A stretch of 64,000 nt of DNA from UBA3951 sp050952125 (GTDB taxonomy: Bacteria > Bacillota > Sulfobacillia > Fermentithermobacillales > Fermentithermobacillaceae): the NCBI GenBank assembly GCA_050952125.1, contig JBMNKK010000003.1, forward strand, positions 558,001 through 622,000, written 5' to 3'. Numbering within the stretch: the first letter of the stretch is position 1; each line of letters starts with the position of its first letter. Below are positions 34,458 through 42,969 of the stretch, piece after piece. Position numbers and translations under genes: made by a program. The notes below the pieces were generated by a model. That model was not told where the DNA came from. It saw only the letters and a list, made by a program, of their open reading frames with translations, and searched no databases.

Positions 34458-34673
34458 TCATCCTCTATGACAGGCGGGACAGCAAGCCGCGCAGCCGTCG
34501 GCATCAGAGTAGATTGTTTTGGCCTTGGCAAGTGCGCCATAGCAGTTCTCAAAGTACCCGAGATACGTTTTGTCCGTAATGCCGAGATAGTTTGCGTGCC
34601 ATTCTGTGTGGACTTCATGATGCAAGCCTGGGTTTCTGGTTTGATTGTTGTTTACGTAGTAGTGGTCACCCAT
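34458..34673 (-). CDS. Small Cys-rich protein of unknown function
   Basis: A 71-residue protein: YYVNNNQTRNPGLHHEVHTE, then YLGYFENCYGALAKAKTIY and the Cys-rich end DGCAACCPACHRG. I know this as a widespread short bacterial family with the end pattern GCxxCCxxCH, of unknown function and probably metal binding. ATG 34673 follows GGAGG by 8 nt. It heads a two-gene unit with the zinc-ribbon gene downstream. Confidence 0.75.
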   Translation of the reverse strand: MGDHYYVNNNQTRNPGLHHEVHTEWHANYLGITDKTYLGYFENCYGALAKAKTIYSDADGCAACCPACHRG

Positions 34674-35150
34674 CGATATCACCTCCTCTTTGCGGATGAT
34701 TCGAATGGATCCCTCAGTCTCGAGCATCTGGCGTCGACGCCTGTTTCTATGTGGAGCAGGAGATATCTAGGGCGATAGTGTCGTACGGTGGGATGAAAAA
34801 GCTGCGATTGCGATATCTGCTCGACTCTTGTTCCGTCACGAACAACTGTACCAGGAAAATGACGAAATGCAACATGAATATGCATTGAGAGCAACTTACC
34901 TATCTTGACATTCAATGGCACATTCTTTGCGTTGGTTGGCTTGCAGCGGATTCTCAGTAAAAGAGTAGACACCGATGGTTTTGGTCCTAAAGCCTAGTTG
35001 CAGAAGAATTCACGCACTCCAGACATGCTCCTCATGTTCAACTGCTCTCGCAAGGCAAGTAGAATCAAGGTAAGGACGACTGGGCCGACATGTTTCCTGG
35101 CAGACCCAGCGGAATCAAGACGCCCGTGCACACACAGAATGTGGGGTGAT
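34674..35150. other. Divergent intergenic region, no feature recognised
   Basis: About 480 nt between the small Cys-rich gene (leftward) and the DUF1858 gene (rightward). It should contain promoters for both, but I see no clear -35/-10 pair, operator or hairpin. GGGGTGAT at 35143-35150 directly precedes the DUF1858 ATG. Confidence 0.4.
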
Positions 35151-35393
35151 ATGGTGACGACAAGATACATCGACCTCACGAGGTCCGTCTATTCGCTCTG
35201 CCAAGAGTATCCCGAGCTTATCGGTATTCTGGAGACGCTTGGATTCAAGGAGATCACGAAATCCGGTATGCTCGGTACTGCCGGCAGAATCATGACAATT
35301 CCGAAAGGTGCCGCGATGAGGGGCATCAGCATGGATGACATCCGATCAACTCTACTAGCCAACGGATTCGAGACGAAGGAGGGGCAAGCATGA
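35151..35393 (+). CDS. DUF1858-domain protein
   Basis: An 80-residue protein of the DUF1858 type: YIDLTRSVYSLCQEYPELIG, then ILETLGFKEI, a Pro-rich middle and a final helix. The family is small, often found next to or fused with hybrid-cluster or DUF438 proteins in anaerobes, and is not characterised. Its TGA overlaps the ATG of the DUF438 gene by 4 nt, so the two are translationally coupled. ATG 35151 sits right after GGGGTGAT. Confidence 0.85.
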   Translation: MVTTRYIDLTRSVYSLCQEYPELIGILETLGFKEITKSGMLGTAGRIMTIPKGAAMRGISMDDIRSTLLANGFETKEGQA

Positions 35394-36641
35394 CTCAGGA
35401 GATCAACAACCGAGAATACAGACAGAAGGTAATCAGGGAACTCCTGTCCGACCTGCATGCGGGCAAGGACTTTGAGTCGGTGAAGGCAAAGTTTGAAGAA
35501 GTGTTCAAAGGCGTGTCGGCCGCCGAGATAGCAGAAGCCGAACAGGCACTCATCAAGGAAGGGCTCCCTGTGGAGGAGATAACGCGGCTGTGCGATGTCC
35601 ATGCGGCTGTGTTCAAGGGATCGATCGAAGAGATCCACCGTCCGGCGAATCCCCATGAAACGCCGGGGCACCCCGCTCACACCCTCAAGGCGGAGAACAA
35701 GGCTCTTGAACACCTCATAAACGACAGGATCCGTCCGCACCTGGACGCGTTCATTGGACAAGATGGAGCCGGAGAAGCAGCGGCAGCCGCTTCGTTAGCC
35801 GAAGACCTTGCCGACCTCGGCAAACTAGACATCCACTACACGAAGAAGGAACACCTCTTCTTCCCATACATGGAGCAGCACGGCATAACAGCACCTCCCA
35901 AAGTGATGTGGGCTGTCGACGATGAGATACGCAATCTAATCAAGGAAGCGTCGCGCATGGTCCTTGCTTGGCCCAAGCCCTCAGAGCCCGATAGGCCAAC
36001 AAAACAGGCGATCAAGGAGCACCTCGACACGACGCTCACCAAAGCCATAGATATGATCTCCAAAGAAGACGACATCCTCCTCCCCATGGTCATGGATGTC
36101 TTCACCGATGAGGAGTGGAAAGTGATAGCCGAGGAAAGCAAGGAAATCGGCTACTTCCTCATCTCGCCAGCCGCCCGAGTGGAAACCGGCAACAGCACGG
36201 ACCTCCGATGGGCAGCCCGAGATCTCCGCGCCGTCCGGGTCCATCGTCCTGCCAACCGGAGCGCTCCAGATCAATGAACTCGTGAGAATGCTGGATACGC
36301 TCCCGGTGGACATCACCTTCGTTGACAAAGACAACACCGTCCGATACTTCTCCCAAGGCACCGAGCGGATTTTCCCGCGCACGAAAGCCGTTATCGGGAG
36401 GCGTGTCGTCGACTGCCACCCGCCGACCAGCGTCCATGTGGTGGAAGGGATCATCGAGAGCTTCCGGTCAGGGCGCAAGGACCACGAAGATTTCTGGATC
36501 AAGATGGGCGGGAAATACGTGTACATCAGGTACTTTGCCGTCCGGGACCTTGACGGCACTTTCCTCGGCACCCTGGAAGTGACTCAGGATATCAAGCCCA
36601 TCCAGGCCATCGAAGGCGAAAAGAGGCTGGTGTCGGAGTAG
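35390..36641 (+). pseudogene. DUF438-hemerythrin-PAS protein, split by a frameshift
   Basis: Outline of a DUF438-family protein of about 415 residues. The DUF438 domain (about 1-80) is followed by a hemerythrin-like four-helix domain (about 90-235) with likely iron ligands in HTLKAENKALEHLI, HYTKKEHLFFPYMEQH and KEDDILLPM. The first frame then drifts into an unrelated tail and stops at 36277. The correct continuation (ISAPSGSIVLPTGALQINEL, then a PAS domain with DITFVDKDNTVRYF) lies in another frame to 36641. The break is a single-base change near 36166-36180. It may be a real mutation or a sequencing error. The hemerythrin half alone could still fold. Such proteins are thought to sense oxygen or redox state. 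Confidence 0.82.
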
Positions 36642-36661
36642 ACTAATAGACGATTGCAGCA

Positions 36662-36720
36662 GGTTAGGGCCGTCTCCTCTGGTTGCAGGTGCGAGACGGC
36701 CCTGAACCTTTTCCCGTTTT
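36662..36720 (+). terminator. Rho-independent terminator after the DUF438 gene
   Basis: AGGGCCGTCTC (36666-36676) pairs with GAGACGGCCCT (36693-36703), extended by GGTT/AACC with one bulge, then CTTTTCCCGTTTTC. It lies 20-60 nt after the PAS frame stop at 36641. This supports the idea that 36641 is the true gene end. Confidence 0.85.
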
Positions 36721-36842
36721 CTTTACGTATCCTCTGAACCGCCTTTCTGCCGGATACCTCTTGTCGGTGCCTCTACGGAGGAAGCAATCCCCACTTCGTT
36801 GAAAACACGAGTGACCGACAGGCACTGAAGGAGGTCAGACAA

Positions 36843-38588
36843 ATGACATTTGACTTCATCATAAAGAAGGCACAGGTCGTCGACGGCACCGGTGCACAGA
36901 GCACAGTAGAGGACATAGGCATCAAAGGAGACGCCATCGCAGCTGTAGGCGATTTGTCCGCGGCAGAGGCAGCAAGAGTGATTGATGCCGAAAACCAAGT
37001 GGCAACACCAGGCTTCATAGACATGCACAACCACTTCGATCAAACGGTCCTCCTCTACCCCGCCGCCCAGAGCGCCGTCGCACAGGGAATCACAACTGCT
37101 GTCACAGGGCAGTGCGGATTCTCTCCCGCCCCGCTCAATAAGCACTACCTGGCCTGCTTCTGGGAGTGGGACTGGTGGGACAGAGTCCGGTCCAGAAAGT
37201 ACTACCAGGAGGTCGTGGGCGACCTGGACAAGGTGAGGGCAGCAGCCAAAGAGGTTCAGAACCTGGACATTGACTGGTCCACGTTCGACCAATGGCTCCG
37301 GCGCGTCGAGCAGGCCCGCCCCGGCGTAAACCTCGTGCCCCTGGTAGGCCACGGAACCGTCCGTGCTGCCGTCATGGGGCTGGACTACCGCAGAATAGCT
37401 ACGCAGGACGAAGTCGGCGCCATGAGGCGATATGTAGAACAGGCTATGGACGAAGGCGCGTGGGGCATTTCCAACGGGATGGATTACGCTCCCAACGCTT
37501 TCTGTTCCAAAGAAGAATCCTACGAGGTTATCGGAGCAGCCGTGAAGAAAGGCGGATTCTTCTCAAGCCACTGGAGGAGGACGGGACTGCGCGAGGGCTT
37601 CGGTAACCCCGGCCTCATAGAAGGTCTGAAGGAAGCCATCGACATTGCGCGCAAGACCGGAGCCCGGCTGGAGATCGCCCATCTATCCCCTGGATGGCTC
37701 ATGGCTCCGAATCCGACCCCTCGGCTCTCCCAAGCAGCCGCCGAGGAAACCCTGACCGTGCTGGACGAAGCACTGAAATCCGGAGTGGACCTCTCTTTCG
37801 ACGTTATCCCCAACCACCTCACCGGAGGCGTGATCCACGCCAAGTACGTGGCGGCAGCTCTCACTCCCTGGCTCAAGGAAGCCGGCTCAATGGAGCAGCT
37901 CGCCAAGAATCTGGCAGCGCCAGACGTCAGGGATGAGATCCGACAGTACATCGGATCCGGCAAGTGGTACTCCCTGAACCCGATCCTCCAGCCTGGCTGG
38001 GCCTCGACCATCGTGGTCGGCAATACATCGGTGGACGAATTCAGAGGCAAATCCATCATGGAGATAGCCCGCTCGACCGGAAGGCATCCCCTTGACACCC
38101 TGATGGACGTGATACAGCGGGATCCCTATGCCACCCGCGCCGAACCCAAGGAGCGTCCCGACGAGATCAAGCGGATATTCTATAAGCATCCGCGGGCAAT
38201 GGTGGGCATCGACACGTTCCTCGTTGACGAGACGGCGGGCAGCCGCATTCCTCCCTACTATCTGCCCAATCCCAACACCTATGGCGGTATGGCGAGGTTC
38301 ATTAAGCAGTACGTGTTGGGCCTCCTAGGCTTGGAGGAGGGGATCCGCCGGCTGACGGGCCTGCCTGCAGAGAGGCTGGGGCTCAGAGACCGCGGCGTGA
38401 TCGCCGAAGGGAAGAAAGCCGACCTGGTCATCTTCCAGCCGGAAGCGGTGGTCGACAAAACCACCAGTGAGGAGCCGCGGCAGTATCCTGAGGGATTCAC
38501 CTGGGTGTTCGTAAACGGGAAGCCAGCCGTGGAAGACGGGAGACTGACTCTAAGCAGGGTCGGGAGTGTGTTAAGGAAGGGCCATTGA
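36843..38588 (+). CDS. N-acyl-D-amino-acid deacylase family amidohydrolase
   Basis: A 581-residue cytoplasmic zinc amidohydrolase of the D-aminoacylase group. The first metal motif is DMHNHFD (His62, His64), then GITTAVTGQCGFSPAP, GAWGISNGMDYAPN, and the C-terminal GKKADLVIFQPEAVVDKTT. It is related to 10696-12279 but longer, with HNH in place of HSH, so the two are distant paralogues with probably different acyl or amino-acid preferences. GGAGG lies 10 nt before the ATG. It stands alone, followed at once by an IS21 remnant. Confidence 0.92.
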   Translation: MTFDFIIKKAQVVDGTGAQSTVEDIGIKGDAIAAVGDLSAAEAARVIDAENQVATPGFIDMHNHFDQTVLLYPAAQSAVAQGITTAVTGQCGFSPAPLNKHYLACFWEWDWWDRVRSRKYYQEVVGDLDKVRAAAKEVQNLDIDWSTFDQWLRRVEQARPGVNLVPLVGHGTVRAAVMGLDYRRIATQDEVGAMRRYVEQAMDEGAWGISNGMDYAPNAFCSKEESYEVIGAAVKKGGFFSSHWRRTGLREGFGNPGLIEGLKEAIDIARKTGARLEIAHLSPGWLMAPNPTPRLSQAAAEETLTVLDEALKSGVDLSFDVIPNHLTGGVIHAKYVAAALTPWLKEAGSMEQLAKNLAAPDVRDEIRQYIGSGKWYSLNPILQPGWASTIVVGNTSVDEFRGKSIMEIARSTGRHPLDTLMDVIQRDPYATRAEPKERPDEIKRIFYKHPRAMVGIDTFLVDETAGSRIPPYYLPNPNTYGGMARFIKQYVLGLLGLEEGIRRLTGLPAERLGLRDRGVIAEGKKADLVIFQPEAVVDKTTSEEPRQYPEGFTWVFVNGKPAVEDGRLTLSRVGSVLRKGH

Positions 38589-38649
38589 CGCAGCTCTCCG
38601 CAATGCGCTGCTGAGTAAGGCTCTGCAGGGAGTCAAGCACGTAGCCGAA

Positions 38650-38785
38650 CACATTCTTACTGGCAATCGCGCATCTACGCACGAATCTCTTGGCGGAGTT
38701 CCAAAGATCTTGGTTCCCGACAACCTTAAGAGCGAGGTAAAGCGGCCCGACTACTACTACGAGCCGGACGTGATCAGACAGTTTT
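38650..38785 (+). mobile_element. IS21-family transposase (IstA) remnant
   Basis: The frame reads ESLGGVPKILVPDNLKSEVK and then RPDYYYEPDV, the conserved 'GGVP-x-x-x-x-PDNLK' core of IstA transposases. Only about 45 codons remain. There is no start, no istB and no terminal repeat in view. The remnant breaks off near 38785, exactly where base composition falls and the AT-rich aldo/keto reductase segment begins. It marks an old insertion or recombination border. Confidence 0.75.
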
Positions 38786-38824
38786 GTGGCATCAAGTTAT
38801 GTTTTTCGGCTTATTTTCAATCCC

Positions 38825-39970
38825 CTATACCCCAAATAGCTCAGTTGTCTTCTTCATTCTGTCTGAAACACCTACGCCAAAAGGACATCTGCTCTCACAT
38901 TCCTTACAGCTTATACATTCTGACGCATGATGTTCAAGCAGTTCATAATGGGATCTGATGGTTGCGGGAACCTCAGGCTGCATAGTGGCCAAATCATAAT
39001 ACTTATTGACCATCGCAATATCAATTCCTACCGGACAAGGCTTACAGTGTCCACAATAGGTACACTGACCCATATAGGAATGCAGCGGTGCTGATGCGAT
39101 TACGGAAGCATAATCCTTCTCATCCTTTGATGCCGTCTCATACTTCACTGCTTCATCTACCTGGTCCTTGGTATCAAAACCACACAAAATTGATGAAACT
39201 GCAGGTCTGGTCAGTGCATAGTGAATGCACTGGGTTACAGAAAAGCTAACACCAAACGGCGATCTCTTCTCATCAAGCAATCTGCCCCCAGCGAAGCCCT
39301 TCATTACAGTAATGCCGACATCTTTCTCTTCACAGGTCTTATACAGTAACGCTCTGTCAGGATCTATGCCCTTAAGACTATTGTCAAATTCCTCTGCAAA
39401 CAATATACTGTTATCTTCGCTGGCCGGTAGCATGTCAAATGCGGGATTGATACTAAAAAGGATCATCTCTACAAGGCCTGACAACGCTGCCTTCATAGCA
39501 ACCTTTGGGTTATGGGAGCTCATTCCGATATGACGGATAACACCGGAGTTCTTAAGCTCCATGACATAATCTATGTAATCCGAGGACTGTATCTGATTCC
39601 ACTCTTTATCTGAGTCAACATAATGGATCATTCCCAGGTCTACATAATCCGTCTGGAGCCTCTCAAGCAGATCTTCAAATGCAGGGCGGACATATGCCAT
39701 ATCCCTGGTTCTGTAATACTGTCCATCCTTCCAGGTGGATCCAATATGTCCCTGTATAAACCATTCTGAACGATTATCCTTTATACCCTCGCCAATAATG
39801 TTGCGTGATTTAGGATCCGCCATCCATCAGTCAAGTATGTTTATTCCTTTTGAAGAGGCATACTTGATCAGTTGAATGCTTTCTTCCTCAGGATGTCTCT
39901 CCAGCCATTCTCCGCCAAATCCAATTTTGCTCACCATAAGACCGGTCATACCAAGTTTTCTTTTGTTCAT
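38825..39970 (-). pseudogene. Aldo/keto reductase with C-terminal [4Fe-4S] domain, interrupted by an in-frame TGA
   Basis: A full 381-codon gene outline. The start ATG 39970 follows GGAGAG, and MNKRKLGMTGLMVSKIGFGG is a typical AKR N terminus. The catalytic-core stretch has YVDLGMIHYVDSD. The C-terminal ferredoxin-like part has CTYCGHCKPCPVGIDI and CISCKECESRCPFGV, eight Cys for two clusters. Codon 48 is TGA (39827-39829) in the sequence NILD-TGA-WMADP. From memory, relatives often have Cys here, so TGA could be a nonsense mutation or, less likely, selenocysteine. The region is clearly more AT-rich than its neighbours, a sign of transfer. Its first 14 codons occur again at 41655-41713. Confidence 0.82.
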
Positions 39971-40610
39971 GTCGCTCTCCTTCATTCTCAACCTTTATTG
40001 TAGGAAAATCATAGCGACAAGAATTACACAGTATCGCGGTGTATATCGATAACCTCCTTTGTTGACGCTTGTCGGCCATGTCGCTAAAGGTTTTCGCACC
40101 GTGAAAGATGTTGTTTCGGACTTGATATATGAACCGAAGAAGGTCGCAGAGAAGGTCAACAAACGGCTTAGGCTTTTCTTCAGCACAAATCGCACGAAAT
40201 GCCCCTCTGAAGGCATTACGATAAGGGCCACTCCTCTCGTCATCAACGATAAACCCGAGCTCACGTTCGGCATCGTTAAGGTCAAGATTCGCCCACTGAC
40301 GCGTGTAGAGGGTTAGTTTCGTGAGAAACCAGGTAGCCGCACCTTCCTCTTCTACTCCCCCGGTGAACGTCACATAGGACTTGATCTTCTCCATTTCGCG
40401 AACGGGGCCCCACTCGACAACCACGCCCTGCTTCAGGGTTTCATGCCAGTCCACTGAGTAGGTACTGTTGAACGCGAAGTAGGCATAAACAAACTTGGAA
40501 GGCGGAAATCCTCGCCATCCTGTCCCTTCCTCTCGTCGGATGCCATGTGTCAGATCTGTAGAGGCCATATGCAGCATGTTGAGGTCGTCAAGTTTCTGAG
40601 CAACACACAC
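39888..40610 (-). CDS. HEPN-like protein, C-terminal end replaced by run-on sequence
   Basis: The first ~205 residues (from GTG 40610, after GAGGAGGG) form a helical protein with the HEPN RNase signature R-x4-H, as VRNNIFHGAK near residue 168, followed by a helix. After YTAILCNSC (near 39995) the frame runs into the 5' end of the AKR gene in a wrong phase and stops at 39888. The true C terminus was probably lost where the 59 bp duplication begins. HEPN domains of this kind often act as RNases in toxin, abortive-infection or other defence systems. That role is inferred for this gene from the motif only. Confidence 0.62.
   Translation of the reverse strand: MCVAQKLDDLNMLHMASTDLTHGIRREEGTGWRGFPPSKFVYAYFAFNSTYSVDWHETLKQGVVVEWGPVREMEKIKSYVTFTGGVEEEGAATWFLTKLTLYTRQWANLDLNDAERELGFIVDDERSGPYRNAFRGAFRAICAEEKPKPFVDLLCDLLRFIYQVRNNIFHGAKTFSDMADKRQQRRLSIYTAILCNSCRYDFPTIKVENEGERHEQKKTWYDRSYGEQNWIWRRMAGETS
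39933..39991. repeat. 59 bp direct repeat, copy 1 (5' end of AKR gene)
   Basis: The 59 bases from ACCATAAGACCGGTCATACC to TTCATTCTCAA occur again at 41655-41713 with one difference (GTCGC here, GTGGC there). They cover the ribosome site and the first codons of the AKR gene. The two copies flank a 1.66 kb segment that holds the HEPN-like and GIY-YIG-like genes. Confidence 0.92.
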
Positions 40611-40956
40611 CGCTGAGTCCCTCCTCGTTAGTTCGACCTAAAACCGGAGTGTCCTTCTGGGACAACTTCCTCGTCGGTTCTAGCGTAAGGGAGCATTCCC
40701 GATACGCTCCCAACCCTGGCTATCCTCTGGGGTGTGCGCAAGCCTGTTTCACTACATCTCTGAGTTCGCCTATCAGTTCGCACAGGCGCTGCGCGATCCC
40801 TCCATGGTACTTGCAGACCCATGCTAGATGCCAAATAGCGCACTATTTTCTCATCGAAGCGCGGGTGACAAGGGTTTCACGCAGTCCGCTGAGAAGTGCA
40901 TGAGAAGGACTTTCGCCCGGTTTCGCCCAATTCTGCAAGAGCGAGAGGTGATGGGT
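40611..40956. other. Divergent intergenic region between HEPN-like and GIY-YIG-like genes
   Basis: About 345 nt. No gene is seen. It should hold the promoters of both divergent genes, but no clear promoter or operator pair stands out. GAGGAGGG at 40619-40626 (minus strand) and GAGAGGTG at 40941-40948 (plus strand) are the respective ribosome sites. Confidence 0.4.
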
Positions 40957-41400
40957 ATGTTGAGACTCCTCGACTTGTTACCGATACGCCCCGAGGACCT
41001 GGCCAGGTACAAACTGCACTTGGCAACCGGCATCAAGGACAATCGAGAGCCCCTATACGAGTTGGCGAAGTCGAGCTTCCAAGACTGGCAGGAGTGGCAA
41101 AGCAAGAAGAACTTTGAGAGAGACTACATATTGACACTGATCTACTACAACAGAAACCATGAGTGGGTATTCGGCGGCATCTACGGACGGATAGGCGTCA
41201 AGAGGGTCAAGGGACGGCCTGGGTATCCGTATAAGTACGATACCGACTTGCTTGACACCGGCAAGGAGTTGATCGGGCGTTTAGTTGTGTCCTTTCGCAG
41301 ACCTGGACGACAGTCATATCTCTACTTGGAAAAGTGGGCAGATCAGATCGAAGTGGTGGAGCTATCCAGAACGCCCCTTACCATTGCCTTTCCTGGTTGA
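40957..41400 (+). CDS. N-terminal domain of a GIY-YIG-nuclease-type protein, nuclease part missing
   Basis: A 147-residue protein matching the substrate-binding N-terminal domain that precedes GIY-YIG nuclease domains in a family of bacterial proteins: LARYKLHLATGIKDNREPLY, ILTLIYYNRNHEWVFGGIYG and LIGRLVVSFRRPGRQSYLYL. Such proteins normally continue after the FPG motif into the GIY-YIG catalytic fold. Here TGA follows FPG directly and no nuclease sequence lies beyond in any frame that I can see. ATG 40957 is chosen for its spacing from GAGAGGTG; ATG 40951 is an alternative. The assignment is from memory of the family pattern. Confidence 0.6.
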   Translation: MLRLLDLLPIRPEDLARYKLHLATGIKDNREPLYELAKSSFQDWQEWQSKKNFERDYILTLIYYNRNHEWVFGGIYGRIGVKRVKGRPGYPYKYDTDLLDTGKELIGRLVVSFRRPGRQSYLYLEKWADQIEVVELSRTPLTIAFPG

Positions 41401-41785
41401 GCAACTTAGTACACACCTATGAGAACGAATCCCGCTTTGGCGTAGTAGGGTATCAGCATATGCTCGATGAAAGGCCTCACATGCCTATTGAACAGGTCCG
41501 AAGGACCGACTTAGTCAAGAGCACTGAACAAGACCGTTCCTGCTCCGAGCAAACAGAGCCATCTCTATATCGGCCACTCTCGACAACGGTCTACTATAGT
41601 CAGGTATCTCCTTGGCCCTATCCCGGAAGTACTTTATAACTTCCGTTTTCGCTTACCATAAGACCGGTCATACCAAGTTTTCTTTTGTTCATGTGGCTCT
41701 CCTTCATTCTCAAGGTCTGTCTTAGGGAAAACTCTTTATTGGGATCGCCTATCAGACCGCTCATCACTTCCGGGATGAACATTAC
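41401..41785. other. Intergenic region holding the second 59 bp repeat
   Basis: About 385 nt between the GIY-YIG-like gene and the polysaccharide cluster. The only structure recognised is the 59 bp repeat at 41655-41713. Read leftward it gives the AKR ribosome site and first 14 codons, then diverges and stops within 10 codons. Confidence 0.6.
41655..41713. repeat. 59 bp direct repeat, copy 2 (truncated AKR 5' end)
   Basis: Duplicate of 39933-39991 with one base changed. It keeps the AKR start (MNKRKLGMTGLMVS) and then leaves homology. It may be the stub of a second AKR gene, or a duplication made when the 1.66 kb segment between the copies arrived. Confidence 0.92.
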
Positions 41786-42928
41786 CTACGCCGTCCTTAG
41801 GGCCTCCTCCAACACCTGCGCCACATACTCTACCTCTTCCCGCGTGAGGTTGTTGTGGAAGGGAATTGCGATGCTTGTCCGCCCGGCAAACTCAGTTACG
41901 GGGAAGTCTCCCTCCTTGAAACCGAACATCTGACGGTAGAAAGGCTGCAGGTGGATCGGTGTGAAGTACGGCCGGCAATTCACTTCATTCTCAGTAAGTA
42001 TCTTCATCACATGATCCCTAATCTCCATCTGGCGCTGGTGATTTGGCTCGTCGACTCCCACTCGGATGACGTACACAAACCAGCTCATTTTGGTGACTCC
42101 AGGCGCCACTTTGGGGAGCCATACGCCAGCGATGGAAGCCAGCCTTTCGTTATACATCTCCGCGACACGCTGACGCTTTTGTATGATCTCCTCTATCCTC
42201 TGCATCTGAGCCCATCCAAGGGCAGCGGACATCTCATCCATTCGGTAGTTGAACCCGAGGCGTTCATGAGAGAGCCAAAGACCCGAATCCCCTCTCCCCT
42301 GGTTAGCCATGCTCCTACAAAGGCGAGCTATCTCTGGATCATCAGTCACGACCATCCCGCCCTCGCCTGTGGTTATCTGCTTGTTCGGGTAGAACGCAAA
42401 CACTGCCCCATCCGCATAAGCGCCGTTTCCGCACTTGACGCCCTTGTACTCTGAGCCAAGGGACTCGCACGAGTCTTCGATCACTTTCAGGCCGTGACGC
42501 TCGGCAATCGCCTTGATAACATCCATCTTCGCCGGCTGACCAAACGCATCAACGGGCAATATGGCCTTTGTCCGTGGCGTGATAGCGGCCTCAATCAGGT
42601 CAGGGTTGATGTTTGCAGTATCCATCTCAATATCTACGCACACCGGCTTTGCCCGCTCGTAGAGAATGCAGTTGCTGGAGGCGATGAAACTGAACGGAGT
42701 AGTAATGACTTCGTCACCGTCTTGGATGCCAAAAGCGCAGACAAGAAGGTGTAGGCCACTGGTGCCGGAGTTGACGGCGATGGCGTGACGGACGCCTACA
42801 TACGAAGAGATAGATGATTCGAATCTTGCTAGGTTCGGACCTAGGGCAAGCATAGGAGACTGGATAACGCTGTTAACAGCCATGATCTCCATGTCTGTTA
42901 GGTCAGGGCGAGAGAGGTGGACTTTCAT
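41786..42928 (-). CDS. DegT/DnrJ/EryC1/StrS-family sugar aminotransferase
   Basis: PLP-dependent aminotransferase that aminates a keto group on a nucleotide sugar, 380 residues. The catalytic Lys183 lies in FYPNKQITTGEGG. NSGTSGLHLLVCAFG and EDSCESLGSEYKG are further family markers. It lies next to a PglD/NeuD-type acetyltransferase gene and a sugar transferase gene. That trio (aminotransferase, acetyltransferase, phosphoglycosyl transferase) matches bacillosamine-type or other di-N-acetyl sugar synthesis and transfer to lipid. The dehydratase for that route could be shared or elsewhere. No promoter was identified. Confidence 0.93.
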   Translation of the reverse strand: MKVHLSRPDLTDMEIMAVNSVIQSPMLALGPNLARFESSISSYVGVRHAIAVNSGTSGLHLLVCAFGIQDGDEVITTPFSFIASSNCILYERAKPVCVDIEMDTANINPDLIEAAITPRTKAILPVDAFGQPAKMDVIKAIAERHGLKVIEDSCESLGSEYKGVKCGNGAYADGAVFAFYPNKQITTGEGGMVVTDDPEIARLCRSMANQGRGDSGLWLSHERLGFNYRMDEMSAALGWAQMQRIEEIIQKRQRVAEMYNERLASIAGVWLPKVAPGVTKMSWFVYVIRVGVDEPNHQRQMEIRDHVMKILTENEVNCRPYFTPIHLQPFYRQMFGFKEGDFPVTEFAGRTSIAIPFHNNLTREEVEYVAQVLEEALRTA

Positions 42929-42969
42929 CAGAAACGCCTCGATTCACTAGTAGACTTAAGCAAATACCT

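Noticed and set aside
34298..34673. One frameshifted protein instead of two small genes
   Set aside because: The first frame ends naturally after CHRG and the second has its own GGAGG-ATG, so two adjacent genes are the simpler reading.
36282..36641. Separate PAS-domain gene
   Set aside because: The sequence just upstream in the same frame continues the linker of the DUF438/hemerythrin protein, and no ribosome site precedes the ATG. It is better explained as the frameshifted end of that gene.
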